A DNA stretch of 56,242 nt from Defluviitaleaceae bacterium (GTDB lineage Bacteria > Bacillota > Clostridia > Lachnospirales > WRAX01): contig WRAC01000013.1 of assembly GCA_009780415.1 (NCBI GenBank), positions 1 through 56,242 of the forward strand, in the 5' to 3' direction. Within the stretch, counting starts at the first letter, position 1. Every line of letters begins with the position of its first letter. The notes beneath the pieces are model-generated. The model was not told the DNA's origin, did not search any database, and worked only from the letters and a program-made list of their open reading frames with translations. The position numbers and the translations under genes were made by a program. Below, in pieces: positions 32,740 to 41,672 of this stretch.

Positions 32740-34752
32740 TTAATGCTGTAAGATCGTTATATGCGTAATATAATTGACATCTCTGCGCGAATCGTGGGCA
32801 TAGACCAGATATAAACTCATATCCTGCCTAAGGCCTGTTGAGTTAACCCGCGCGCCGTTTGTGGAATCCACAATGGTCATGTCGCTGTCAAAGTAAAAAG
32901 CTCTGTACTCATTTGAATCAAGGGCGTTTTGCATATAAATCCGGTCAGATCTGATGGAGCGCAGGAAACCCGTCAATGTTTCGGTATGCTCATCATGAAG
33001 CAAAAGTACGTTATCAATTTCCTGGCTGTCCAGCCCGAGCCGTACCATACTGCCAATCTGATAATCAAAGAGATCAACGCCGCTCAACGGTATAACCGGA
33101 TAAGTAATTTCCCTGCCGGTGCCTGCGCCTGTTAAGGCAACGCCTGTTAACTCAGCGTATGCGGCGGATACGGTGAGTTTTGTGATTACCACGTCAACCA
33201 TCGAACGGGTGCCGCGCGCGCCCACGGATATGATTTGGCTGAACTCGGCAGTGATTTCAACATGGTCGCCGATACGGATATCGTTCCAACTGGGCAATCC
33301 TATATGGTCTGTGCGTGTTATGGACGTCCGTTCCGTTGTGACAAGCTCATGGGTACGGCCCATGTTATCCTTTACGGTCAGGATGCCCGCGCCTGTGGCC
33401 TCGACGGCCCTTTTCCCCGTGACCGTGCCGATTATATTACGGTATTTATCTTCAAGGTGGATATCGAAAACAGTGCTGCCCGCTATAGTCAAAGTAGCGA
33501 TATCGCCCGGGTTGATTTGCAAATAGCCGATAGGGTTTGAGCCGCGGCTTATCTCGCAGTAATCGTCCAGCAGGAAGGTGCGCTGCTCCTCAATAATCTC
33601 ACCCAAAGTATTTATGATCCTTACCTCTACGTCAATATATTCGAGGCCGTTAATTATCTTTGTACCTATTACGATACCTTCTATCACGGTTTCCGTAACC
33701 GCGCCCGGGTCAATCGGGATGTTCGGGATATTCGGTATGTTATTGCCGCCGCCGGACGGCGTGTCCTTGGAATGGCTTATCGCGACAAGCTCCAGCACAT
33801 CGCCGCTTAGAAGCACAGCCGCCACATCCATTTTCGTTTCAAGCCGGTCAAAGAACGCGGGGTCGCCGTCAACTACGATGCTGGCGTTATTTAGGACGGG
33901 GAAGATAGTTCTTTCGCCGTTAAACAGATTGCGTACCTCTATCGCCCTGAAAGACGAGTGAACATGCGTAATTTCGCCGATCATGGTTGAATAATTACCG
34001 CCCGGTTGCTGCGTGCCGGGCTGCTGCTCCTGCTGGTTTCCGCCAAAGCCCAGCAGATTAATGGTTTTGTCGAGTAAAACCGCCATAGCCGCCTTTGAAA
34101 GGGCGTTTCTGGGGTTGAAATTGCCGTGTGCATCGCCGGTTATCATGCCAATATGCCGCATGTAGTAAATATAAGGTTTTATCGGGATTTCTATATCATG
34201 GTCATCCGAAAACAAGCTGGACGGTACAAATGAACGCGCCACGTCTTCGGCGTCCAGCAGCCTTACCAAGAAAACGCAGAATTCATCGCGCCGAAGAGCC
34301 AAAATACCCTCGGAATCGCTCTGGATAACGATAAAATGCTGTAAATCAAGCGGGGTCAGGATGCCCAGTTCCAAAAGGTAGGCAATCTCCGTATCGTACT
34401 CGCTTCTCCAGCGGGCAAGATGCTGTGAAATCTGTTGAATAGTGCCTATGTGTTTTTGGTATAGCTGTTCATAATAAGTATGTTCCTCAAATGTGGCGCC
34501 AAACGATTTATAACCCGCTAAGGTAGCCAGAATCCGCGACATTTCAAACTTATTAATCATTTCGTTAATCCCGAATCGGTCAACGGTTTGCCCTGTCATC
34601 AGCCCCAGGTTTGTGACTTTGTCAATAGAGTTGTAAGCCCAGTGCCCTTCCGGTACGTCTTGAAATGTGAGGCCGTATGCCGTGCCGCTAAAAATTCCGC
34701 CGGCGATCACAAACGCAATAAGGGCAGCGGCAACTTTCTTTAACATCCTCAT
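32740..34752 (-). CDS. S-layer homology domain protein
   Basis: This secreted protein of about 670 residues has a signal peptide (MLKKVAAALIAFVIAGGIFSGTAYG) and three SLH repeats in the first 250 residues. The repeats show FQDVPEGHWAYNSIDKV, YDTEIAYLLELGIL and MRHIGMITGDAHGNFNPRNALSKAAM. A Gln/Pro/Gly linker (QQEQQPGTQQPGG) follows, then a long beta-rich region. SLH repeats bind pyruvylated secondary wall polymer. The ATG at 34752 follows GGGAGG; a longer in-frame start at 34806 is rejected. It is the third gene of the surface operon. Confidence 0.9.
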   Translation of the reverse strand: MRMLKKVAAALIAFVIAGGIFSGTAYGLTFQDVPEGHWAYNSIDKVTNLGLMTGQTVDRFGINEMINKFEMSRILATLAGYKSFGATFEEHTYYEQLYQKHIGTIQQISQHLARWRSEYDTEIAYLLELGILTPLDLQHFIVIQSDSEGILALRRDEFCVFLVRLLDAEDVARSFVPSSLFSDDHDIEIPIKPYIYYMRHIGMITGDAHGNFNPRNALSKAAMAVLLDKTINLLGFGGNQQEQQPGTQQPGGNYSTMIGEITHVHSSFRAIEVRNLFNGERTIFPVLNNASIVVDGDPAFFDRLETKMDVAAVLLSGDVLELVAISHSKDTPSGGGNNIPNIPNIPIDPGAVTETVIEGIVIGTKIINGLEYIDVEVRIINTLGEIIEEQRTFLLDDYCEISRGSNPIGYLQINPGDIATLTIAGSTVFDIHLEDKYRNIIGTVTGKRAVEATGAGILTVKDNMGRTHELVTTERTSITRTDHIGLPSWNDIRIGDHVEITAEFSQIISVGARGTRSMVDVVITKLTVSAAYAELTGVALTGAGTGREITYPVIPLSGVDLFDYQIGSMVRLGLDSQEIDNVLLLHDEHTETLTGFLRSIRSDRIYMQNALDSNEYRAFYFDSDMTIVDSTNGARVNSTGLRQDMSLYLVYAHDSRRDVNYITHITILQH

Positions 34753-34795
34753 TTGTATCCTCCCTGAAATTGGATTATATATAAAAATGAAATAA

Positions 34796-36325
34796 TTACC
34801 AGGCAAAATGGACTATATGCTCGGTGTAATCTATTAACAATTCCGTGCGCATGTAATCGATCAAACGGTTGATGATAGCCGCGCCGGCAGCCTTGGTCAT
34901 TTCAAGCCCCGGGTTAATAGTGCCGTCAAGCTGCGGCGTGATAAGACCGATGCGGCGTCCGGCGTACAGCGCCTGCTTTGCCCATGGGGAGATGTCGGCA
35001 TCGTCTGAAAAGGGCGTCATGTTGGTCGGCTCAATGCCCAACCGGAGCAGTCCCAGCGCCGTAACCACCATATGCACTGCTTCCTCGATAGTTACATAGT
35101 CGTCGGGGCAGAATTGCCCGCCGCCTTTGCCCACAACCAGGCCGGAATCCCATGCAGCCATTATATAGGCGTAGTCGGGGCGCTCTCTGGTGATATCGGG
35201 GAAAACGATTCTTTCGGAATCACGCCTTCTGTTGCTTGAGGGCTGCGGCGGCTCAATTGGAATCTTCAGCGCCTTTACCAGCATAGTGACAAATTGGGAG
35301 CGCGTGATAAGAGAGCTGGGAACGAACATCGGCACGGGCTGGTCAAGCACGCTCAGCGCGTACAGGCGGGCTATGTCCTGATGCGCCCAGTCCGCCGCGT
35401 ACATAGATGTATCCACGTATGGCAGATTATCAAAAACATTGATGGAATCAAGGTTTGCCGTGCCGTAAAGCGGGGTGCCGTAAAACTGGTTCGGCAAATG
35501 ATAGATATTATAAGCCAGGCCGCTCTCGGTGGTCAGGACTTCCTGATAATTGCCGGGAAAGCTGATGAGCTGCGGTTCGTTCCGGCTGTATTGCAAGGTC
35601 TTAAACGCGCTTACGCTGGGGCGGACTTCATAGGCCATCTGCCATTCATCGTTAAGAACCTGCTCGCTGATGCGATGGGTCTCCGCGTGTGACCAGGCCG
35701 TTTTATATCCCCAAAACTGGCTGTTCCCCTCAATCGTCGTACTGAGGCCGCCGCTGAAATAAACGGCCCGGTACGAGGTGTTGCCTTTGTAATACATCAC
35801 GCCGGCTGTGTGGTCCTCCAGCACGCTGACGTCAAAAAACGAAAGCGCCGGGTCAAGCACAAAGGTCTGTCCATCAACAACAATAACCTCCGACCAACCT
35901 GCCACGCTGAAGCTTTTAATGACCTGCTCAAGTTCGCGGATCCTGTACCACTGCACGTCAAAGACTATGTTACGGTCAAGTATGGCATTAGCGTCCGTGG
36001 CATTTCCCGGGAAAATATCGTAAGTAACGCGGTACTGGCCGGAATCGGCGTCGTTAACGGCCCCGCCCTTTCTGATGGATATCTGGCCCGTAAATTCCGC
36101 CGGCCTGCCGCCTATAAAGATAATTTCGCTGTATGACGAGCTAATGGGCGCGGTGGCGCTGGCGGCGGCGTTGCCGGCAAGGATTTCCTCGATTGCCTTC
36201 GGCAGTGGTACGCCTTCGGTGATGCCGCCAAAGAACCCCATATCCCCCGGACTGGCCCAGACGGAAACGGAAAGAGCCGAAAATACGCATATAAAAACAA
36301 TTAAGCTTACTATATATTTTCTCAT
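34796..36325 (-). CDS. S-layer homology domain protein, C-terminal SLH
   Basis: This secreted protein of about 509 residues has a signal peptide (MRKYIVSLIVFICVFSALSVSVWA), a beta-rich middle and three SLH repeats in the last 190 residues (ADWAHQDIARLYALSVLDQP, YAYIMAAWDSGLVVGKGGGQ, PWAKQALYAGRRIGLITPQ). Domain order is the reverse of its two operon neighbours. The ATG at 36325 follows AAGGAGG. It probably anchors to the wall by its C-terminus and presents the N-terminal part outward. Confidence 0.9.
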   Translation of the reverse strand: MRKYIVSLIVFICVFSALSVSVWASPGDMGFFGGITEGVPLPKAIEEILAGNAAASATAPISSSYSEIIFIGGRPAEFTGQISIRKGGAVNDADSGQYRVTYDIFPGNATDANAILDRNIVFDVQWYRIRELEQVIKSFSVAGWSEVIVVDGQTFVLDPALSFFDVSVLEDHTAGVMYYKGNTSYRAVYFSGGLSTTIEGNSQFWGYKTAWSHAETHRISEQVLNDEWQMAYEVRPSVSAFKTLQYSRNEPQLISFPGNYQEVLTTESGLAYNIYHLPNQFYGTPLYGTANLDSINVFDNLPYVDTSMYAADWAHQDIARLYALSVLDQPVPMFVPSSLITRSQFVTMLVKALKIPIEPPQPSSNRRRDSERIVFPDITRERPDYAYIMAAWDSGLVVGKGGGQFCPDDYVTIEEAVHMVVTALGLLRLGIEPTNMTPFSDDADISPWAKQALYAGRRIGLITPQLDGTINPGLEMTKAAGAAIINRLIDYMRTELLIDYTEHIVHFAW

Positions 36326-36342
36326 AATTAAGCCGGACCTCC

Positions 36343-39300
36343 TTAATTCAAAACTCTGATAATCCATCCGTCAACATCCGTAAATGGCCCGTCGATTACC
36401 GACGTAAGCGCCACGGTATTAAAAGGCCGTATTTCGGAAGTCATTATCAGCACCTGATCGCCAGCGCTAAGATCCGAAAGCGTCACGATGCTGTTATCCC
36501 TGGCGATAAGGGTGTTGGCGTACGTATTTATCCGCAGTGTATTATACTCGCTGATAATGGTTTCCCATGTGTTCGTGCCGGGGACGCGTATGACAACGTT
36601 ATTGTCCACGGCGGGAAGCCTGCGCCAGAGACCGGTCAGCGGTTCCTCGTACTCAACGTCCCTTATGCCGAATCCGTCTCCGTCAATCTCGTAAACGGTG
36701 CCCCTCATGGCCCCGTTCGCGAAGGGGGCGGCAACCACAAAGGCCGCGCGCGTTCCGTCCGCGACTATGGTGTAGTAATTGTCCACAACCGTGCTCTCAG
36801 TATATCCGATAAAGGTATCGGGCGGCACAAAACCGTCCTCATCCCAGAAAATCGTCCTGTGGTCGATTTCGTAAATACGCTGTACGGGCGTATATCCCCA
36901 CTGCGTACTGAACAGTGTGCTCATGCTGTATACGGTAAAGCTTCTGCCGGCATGGCCTTCGTTAACGGACATCACGCCGCCGCGGGCGAACATCAGCGCG
37001 GGGGTGCCGGGGGTGTCGGTTATTGTAACGATAGCCGCCAGGCCTTCGCCGTTCAGAACAACGCTGACATAATCGCCGGGGTAGATATCCCTGCCGGAAA
37101 CCAGCCGCCCGTGGCGTACAACGATGGTGCCGGCGTCGGTTGCTATGCTGCCGGGCTGTGACAGGATCCCGAAGCTCCCGCCGCCTGTGGCGGATACAAC
37201 CGTGTCCGGCGCGAGGGCGGTATCCCTGCTGTCGCGGAAACTTACCATCCTCACCCGTTCGCCCAGAAAACTGGATTCAAGCGCGATATAAACCGTAACG
37301 TCCGTGCGTCTCAGGAAGCGCGCGGCTTCGTCCTTTGAAATACGCGCCCCGTTGTTATAAAACTCGATATCCCTGCCGCTGAGGTCGTAGGTTTCCACGT
37401 TAAGGTAATCCGTCCAGCCCCGCGCCCTGTCATGGATCATCGCGTTTTCAACAATCATGCGCCATTGGATATCATCGAACCTTAGTAAATTACCTTTGAC
37501 GGTGGAGCTGATATGCCGTTCCGGGCCTTCGATATTTAACTCTTTTACCGTCTCCGTAACGACACCCGGGGCGATAACCGCTTCATTTACCAAAAGCCTT
37601 ACCCAGTCGCCTTCCATTAAATGGTAAACGCTTGACGGCCTGCCGTCCTTGGTAACAAAAATCTTGTTGGCGACGCTGAACCAAGCGGTGCGGAAGTTCT
37701 CATATTCTACCAATATCTCCGTAAACCCGGAACCGCCGCGGATTGAGATGACCTTGCCGTAACGCGCGGTGTAGTTTGTAACCGCGCTGATTGCGGTGAT
37801 TACGTCGGGATCGTCCGGGTCGGTTACGAAAAATACTAAATCGCCCGGCTCGACGGCGGAAATTGTCGTAATAAGGGGGTTGTACCCGAAATGCGGGAAA
37901 ATCTGCGCTATATAGCCGATATTGTCGCTTGTCTCATAATATTCGCGTTTTTGCACTACCATATCGTTCTCGTAATAACGTTTTATCACGGTTGCGCCGC
38001 CGCGTTCAAGGATCGTCATAAACCCGAACGCCGGGTCGTTCTCAAGCACCACGCCGCTGCCCTGGGCGATAACCACGGGTTCTCCCAGATACGTTATACG
38101 CACCGCTATATTTCCAAGCAAGGTAATCCTCACGTGGCTGGAAATAGGCATATTTTCGGGGCTTACGATATCACCGTCGGCGTTCCCGCTCAAACCGTGC
38201 ATAATCAGGAAATCCCTGCCGCCTTCGGAAAAGCCCATACCGGATACAAAATTGTAGGTATGGAGGTTTCCGTCGATCTGCCGAAGCACAATCTGGTTGC
38301 CCGGTATATTAACGGAATGAAGGACGCCTTCGACATTGGTTTCAAGGCTTGTGCCAAGAACATGGGCGTAAATAACCTGATTGGCGGCGGGGTTGACAAG
38401 GTATTCGATAACGTCGCCCGGTTCAAGGGCCTGAAGCCCGACGATCTCCCAATTTTTATACACAATCGCGTCAAGGGTTTGCACCCGCCCTTCCGCGTTG
38501 ATCGCGCCGCTGAACCGGAGAACATCTTTTAATCCCGCCGAGGTACGAACCAGAATCTGGCGTTCGGCGGCAAAAGCGGCTGTTTCAAGGCCGCCGCTGT
38601 CGATAATACCCGCGACGACGCCGGTTTTTTTCTGTATTCCTATTAAACCGTAATATATATCGTCCATCGCGCGCAGTATGACGGCCATAACCGCGCGGGT
38701 TACATAATCATGGGGGAGGAAATTGCCCAGGTAACCGTCCATTATGCCGTTTGAGAGCATCGCCTCAACCGCCGGCAAATGCGCCGGATTAATCTCCGTC
38801 CAGTCCGCGAACATGTATAAATGTTGTACGGTTGGGGGATTGACCCAAAGGTTTGTGTTTATGGTCTGTAAACCCAGATATATTAATAATGCCAATTCCT
38901 CGCGGGTTACGGGGTCCCAAGCCCGGTACGCGAACGCATCGGGCAAAAACGCCTCAGCCGCCGCCGCTCCCAGGCTGTTATACAGCGCCTGCCGCTCCCT
39001 TACTTCATAAAGCGCGTCCTGATAATTCAGCGGGGTAATTATATTAAGAGAAGACGCGAAGTACATGTACGAAAGTTCCATTAATGTTTCCATGGGAACG
39101 CCGGGGGGAAGCTGCGCCTCGATGCCCGTAAGCTGCTGTATGGCCTGCCATTCGTAACCCAGCGCGCGCATGATATGCCCGACCGCGTAGGATTTGGACA
39201 CAAAGTCTCCGGGGAAAAAGCTGTTCCCGTATCCCTTCACCATATCCAACGCTCCCAGGCGCGTAACGGCTTCCTGCGCCCAGAAATATTCATCCATATC

Positions 39301-39462
39301 CGTAAACATTAGGTTAAAACGTATTTCGGAAGTTTCCTGACGGCCCGAATACAGCCTGTCCACCGGGTCCGACTCAATGAACTGGTCGATAAAACCCCCA
39401 AAAACCGTTGCTGTAGGTAAAATAATTATTATTGTTAGGAAAAAAGCGAGAAAACGCTTCAT
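36343..39462 (-). CDS. Large S-layer homology domain protein
   Basis: This 1039-residue secreted protein has a signal peptide (KRFLAFFLTIIIILPTATVFG). SLH-type repeats fill about residues 50-285: FTDMDEYFWAQEAVTRLGALDM, then WDPVTREELALLIYLGLQ, then LPAVEAMLSNGIMDGYLGNFLP. About 750 residues of repeated beta-rich modules follow, with recurrent GDxVxxxV/L-like turns (LEPGDVIEYLV, VEPGDLVFFV, IYPGDYVSVVL, LSAGDQVLIM). It is the first gene of the operon and a candidate major surface protein. GAGGTGA precedes the ATG. Confidence 0.92.
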   Translation of the reverse strand: MKRFLAFFLTIIIILPTATVFGGFIDQFIESDPVDRLYSGRQETSEIRFNLMFTDMDEYFWAQEAVTRLGALDMVKGYGNSFFPGDFVSKSYAVGHIMRALGYEWQAIQQLTGIEAQLPPGVPMETLMELSYMYFASSLNIITPLNYQDALYEVRERQALYNSLGAAAAEAFLPDAFAYRAWDPVTREELALLIYLGLQTINTNLWVNPPTVQHLYMFADWTEINPAHLPAVEAMLSNGIMDGYLGNFLPHDYVTRAVMAVILRAMDDIYYGLIGIQKKTGVVAGIIDSGGLETAAFAAERQILVRTSAGLKDVLRFSGAINAEGRVQTLDAIVYKNWEIVGLQALEPGDVIEYLVNPAANQVIYAHVLGTSLETNVEGVLHSVNIPGNQIVLRQIDGNLHTYNFVSGMGFSEGGRDFLIMHGLSGNADGDIVSPENMPISSHVRITLLGNIAVRITYLGEPVVIAQGSGVVLENDPAFGFMTILERGGATVIKRYYENDMVVQKREYYETSDNIGYIAQIFPHFGYNPLITTISAVEPGDLVFFVTDPDDPDVITAISAVTNYTARYGKVISIRGGSGFTEILVEYENFRTAWFSVANKIFVTKDGRPSSVYHLMEGDWVRLLVNEAVIAPGVVTETVKELNIEGPERHISSTVKGNLLRFDDIQWRMIVENAMIHDRARGWTDYLNVETYDLSGRDIEFYNNGARISKDEAARFLRRTDVTVYIALESSFLGERVRMVSFRDSRDTALAPDTVVSATGGGSFGILSQPGSIATDAGTIVVRHGRLVSGRDIYPGDYVSVVLNGEGLAAIVTITDTPGTPALMFARGGVMSVNEGHAGRSFTVYSMSTLFSTQWGYTPVQRIYEIDHRTIFWDEDGFVPPDTFIGYTESTVVDNYYTIVADGTRAAFVVAAPFANGAMRGTVYEIDGDGFGIRDVEYEEPLTGLWRRLPAVDNNVVIRVPGTNTWETIISEYNTLRINTYANTLIARDNSIVTLSDLSAGDQVLIMTSEIRPFNTVALTSVIDGPFTDVDGWIIRVLN

Positions 39463-39483
39463 TAAGTCACCTCTATCCGCGTC

Positions 39484-39513
39484 ATTATATCATAATGGTA
39501 CATTATACGTCAA
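39484..39513 (-). promoter_or_regulatory. Promoter of the SLH operon with internal dyad
   Basis: On the minus strand, TTGACG (39508-39513) and TATAAT (39484-39489) have an 18-base spacer. Between them is an inverted repeat ATAATG-gta-CATTAT (39492-39506) that could be an operator. The -35 overlaps the end of the Pr6Pr gene. Confidence 0.7.
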
Positions 39514-40219
39514 TATCCCTTGTCTGTGCGGAAAATGAATAAATTCTGGCAAACCCGCGAGGCAATTTATCCAGCGCGAAAAAGACGTACCCAACGGCGG
39601 AAAACGCCAGCATACAGAGGGTTACATGACCCATTACCGAGAAGGGGCCGTATATGTCAAGATCCAAAAAGAAGTAGGGGTACCGCAGCCCGGCGGAGTT
39701 CAGCGGCGCGCCAACCTCCGCGCGTATCATAATGAAGACAAGGTACGCGAAGGGCAGAATCAGCCACTGTAGCGGCTCGAACCAGCGGACGCGCTCTTTT
39801 TCGTCAAACAGCAGCCAGTCCGCGATCAGCATCAGCGGGGTGAAATAATGCACCAGAATATCGGTTAAGCCGTGGACCGCGTAGTTCAGGCTGACGTCCA
39901 TGGTAAAAAGCAGCGGCGCAAGCACAAAATGGTAAACCAGCATGGTTACCGTAATCATCATAATTAAGGCGCGTTTTAAGCCGGGGAGTAAAGTTGATTG
40001 CCCATAAACTCCATGACGTGCGATGCCGCAAGCCGTATGCGCCGCCGACGCCAGTAAATATGCGAAAACGGCGATATTACTGAGATTTGTATAATATATC
40101 AGCATCCCGGTTTGAAAACCGCCGCCAAAGATATTGGACATGGCAGCCATACCGTACCCGCAGCCGCTCAAGGCCGCCAAGCGGAAAACAAGCGCCAGCC
40201 CCCTGTTTTTTATGTACAT
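39503..40219 (-). CDS. Pr6Pr-family integral membrane protein
   Basis: This 238-residue protein has six hydrophobic segments. The pattern MLIYYTNLSNIAVFAYLL, then FVLAPLLF, then GLTDILVHYFTPLMLIADWLLFDEK matches the Pr6Pr family (FAR-17a/AIG1-like), whose role in bacteria is not established. The conserved HY in the fourth segment is present. GAGGTAGAC precedes the ATG. It stands alone. Confidence 0.8.
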   Translation of the reverse strand: MYIKNRGLALVFRLAALSGCGYGMAAMSNIFGGGFQTGMLIYYTNLSNIAVFAYLLASAAHTACGIARHGVYGQSTLLPGLKRALIMMITVTMLVYHFVLAPLLFTMDVSLNYAVHGLTDILVHYFTPLMLIADWLLFDEKERVRWFEPLQWLILPFAYLVFIMIRAEVGAPLNSAGLRYPYFFLDLDIYGPFSVMGHVTLCMLAFSAVGYVFFALDKLPRGFARIYSFSAQTRDIDV

Positions 40220-40315
40220 AGTCTACCTCGGATTTTATGTAATATTAATTCTATGCAAATTTATTATACATTAGATTTTGGCTTGAATAAATAATAAAAA
40301 TATGTAAAAGAATAC

Positions 40316-40335
40316 GGGCGAACACAGTTCGCCCC
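40316..40335 (-). terminator. GGGCGAA palindrome, terminator of the GNAT operon
   Basis: GGGCGAA-cacag-TTCGCCC is a perfect 7-bp stem 23 bases after the acetyltransferase stop. On the minus strand it is followed by GTATTCTTTTAC, a weak T-tract. The element matches the palindrome at 8700-8720. Confidence 0.6.
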
Positions 40336-40357
40336 TACGCCTGTCGTTGCCCGTGAT

Positions 40358-40858
40358 TTATAAAATAATCCTCATAACATCCTCGTGGGACATAACCTCG
40401 CCGGTTTTTTCAAAGCCTACGCTTTCATAAAGCGCGATGACCACGTCGTTATGCGGTTCAACGCAAGTATAAAAGGCAATGTTACCCAAGGAATCGCGTA
40501 CATTTTCCAGCAAACGCAAGAGAGCGGCCTTGCCGTAGCCCTTGCCCTGATGTTTCGCGTCAATCATGAAACGCAGCAGTATCCAGCGGTGTGTCTCAGG
40601 ATCCAGATAATACATAATGAAGCCGACCATAACGCCGTCGGAGTAGATGCAGTATGGGTATATATTTTCCGGCCTTTCGCTGAATTTCCACTGAAGAAGG
40701 GAGTACCAGTTCTCGGAGACGAACTCCTCCTGCGCGCTGGTAACGGACATATCGACGCAAGCTTTCCAATTATGGCTGTCTACAGGCCGGAGCTGAACCT
40801 CTGGTAAAGCGCGTTCTTCCTTTCCAATATCTCCGCTGTTTTCAATGTTATTATCCAT
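40358..40858 (-). CDS. GNAT N-acetyltransferase, diamine-acetyltransferase-like
   Basis: This 166-residue acetyl-CoA-dependent acetyltransferase has the acetyl-CoA loop KHQGKGYGKAALLRLLE and the late strand/helix VIALYESVGFEKTGE. The N-terminal VQLRPVDSHNWKACVDM and YPYCIYSDGVMVGFIMYYLD resemble spermidine/diamine acetyltransferases such as SpeG and BltD/PaiA. The substrate assignment is tentative. It is the last gene after rho and the cyclophilin. Confidence 0.88.
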   Translation of the reverse strand: MDNNIENSGDIGKEERALPEVQLRPVDSHNWKACVDMSVTSAQEEFVSENWYSLLQWKFSERPENIYPYCIYSDGVMVGFIMYYLDPETHRWILLRFMIDAKHQGKGYGKAALLRLLENVRDSLGNIAFYTCVEPHNDVVIALYESVGFEKTGEVMSHEDVMRIIL

Positions 40859-40877
40859 TTAATCACCAGTGCTTGTT

Positions 40878-41657
40878 TTATTTGAATTCTGTAATTTCAA
40901 CAGACAGAATCGAAACATCCTCTAATGGCCTGTCGTTGCGGTCTTTCGCTACGGCTGCGATAGCGTCGATAACATCCCAGCCGTCGGCGACCTGGCCAAA
41001 GACGGAATGCCTGGAGCCCCTGCCGATACCCGGCCAATCCAGGTGCGGCGTGCCGCCATGCTCGACATAGTGCCTGATAAATTCAACCGGGATGCGGTCG
41101 CGTAAATTGTAAGGCGTCGCCCAGCCCTGCCAGTCCAGGAAAAATGGGTACTTGGCGTCCGCAATGGCTTTTTTGAATTCATCCTCAAGGTCGATTATCC
41201 TGCCGTCGCTGGTTTGAACGGCCCCAAGACCGCCGCTGTGTACAATAAAAAATTGGCTGCCGTTGGTGCCGGGCCCGGCGTTTGCCATGGAAACCGCGCC
41301 GCGTATATGATGGTAGCCAACGCTTGTCTCGTCCTCGAAACGGCCTCCCCAGATGCTTTCGCCGCCGCGGCCCGTACCTGTGGGGTCGCCGGTCTGCAGC
41401 ATGAAATCCTCAATGACGCGGTGGAAGATAACGCCGTCGTAATAGCCGTTTTTGGCGTGGGTGGTGAAGTTTTCAACGGCTTTGGGCGCGGCTTCGGGAA
41501 AAAGGCGTATCGTGATATCGCCCATCGAGGTTTTGATAACGGCAATGGGGTCGCCGGCTTTGGGGTCTTGAAGCTGCTCCCAGGCTGTGGCTTTATTACT
41601 GCATGATGACATAATGATTGCTCCAAACATTAATAATATAAGTATTATTCTTTTCAT
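40878..41657 (-). CDS. Cyclophilin-type peptidyl-prolyl isomerase lipoprotein
   Basis: The 259-residue extracytoplasmic foldase has a signal peptide with lipobox (GAIIMSSC, anchored Cys near 19). It is followed by a cyclophilin domain: KTSMGDITIRLFPEAAPKAVENF, FHRVIEDFMLQTGDPTGTG, SMANAGPGTNGSQFFIV, and the late HSVFGQVADGWDVIDAI. An insertion of about 40 residues between the core strands (DSKY-like region, residues 165-210) is longer than in minimal bacterial cyclophilins. It lies 15 bases after rho. Confidence 0.94.
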   Translation of the reverse strand: MKRIILILLMFGAIIMSSCSNKATAWEQLQDPKAGDPIAVIKTSMGDITIRLFPEAAPKAVENFTTHAKNGYYDGVIFHRVIEDFMLQTGDPTGTGRGGESIWGGRFEDETSVGYHHIRGAVSMANAGPGTNGSQFFIVHSGGLGAVQTSDGRIIDLEDEFKKAIADAKYPFFLDWQGWATPYNLRDRIPVEFIRHYVEHGGTPHLDWPGIGRGSRHSVFGQVADGWDVIDAIAAVAKDRNDRPLEDVSILSVEITEFK

Positions 41658-41672
41658 TGGTAATTTCCTTTC

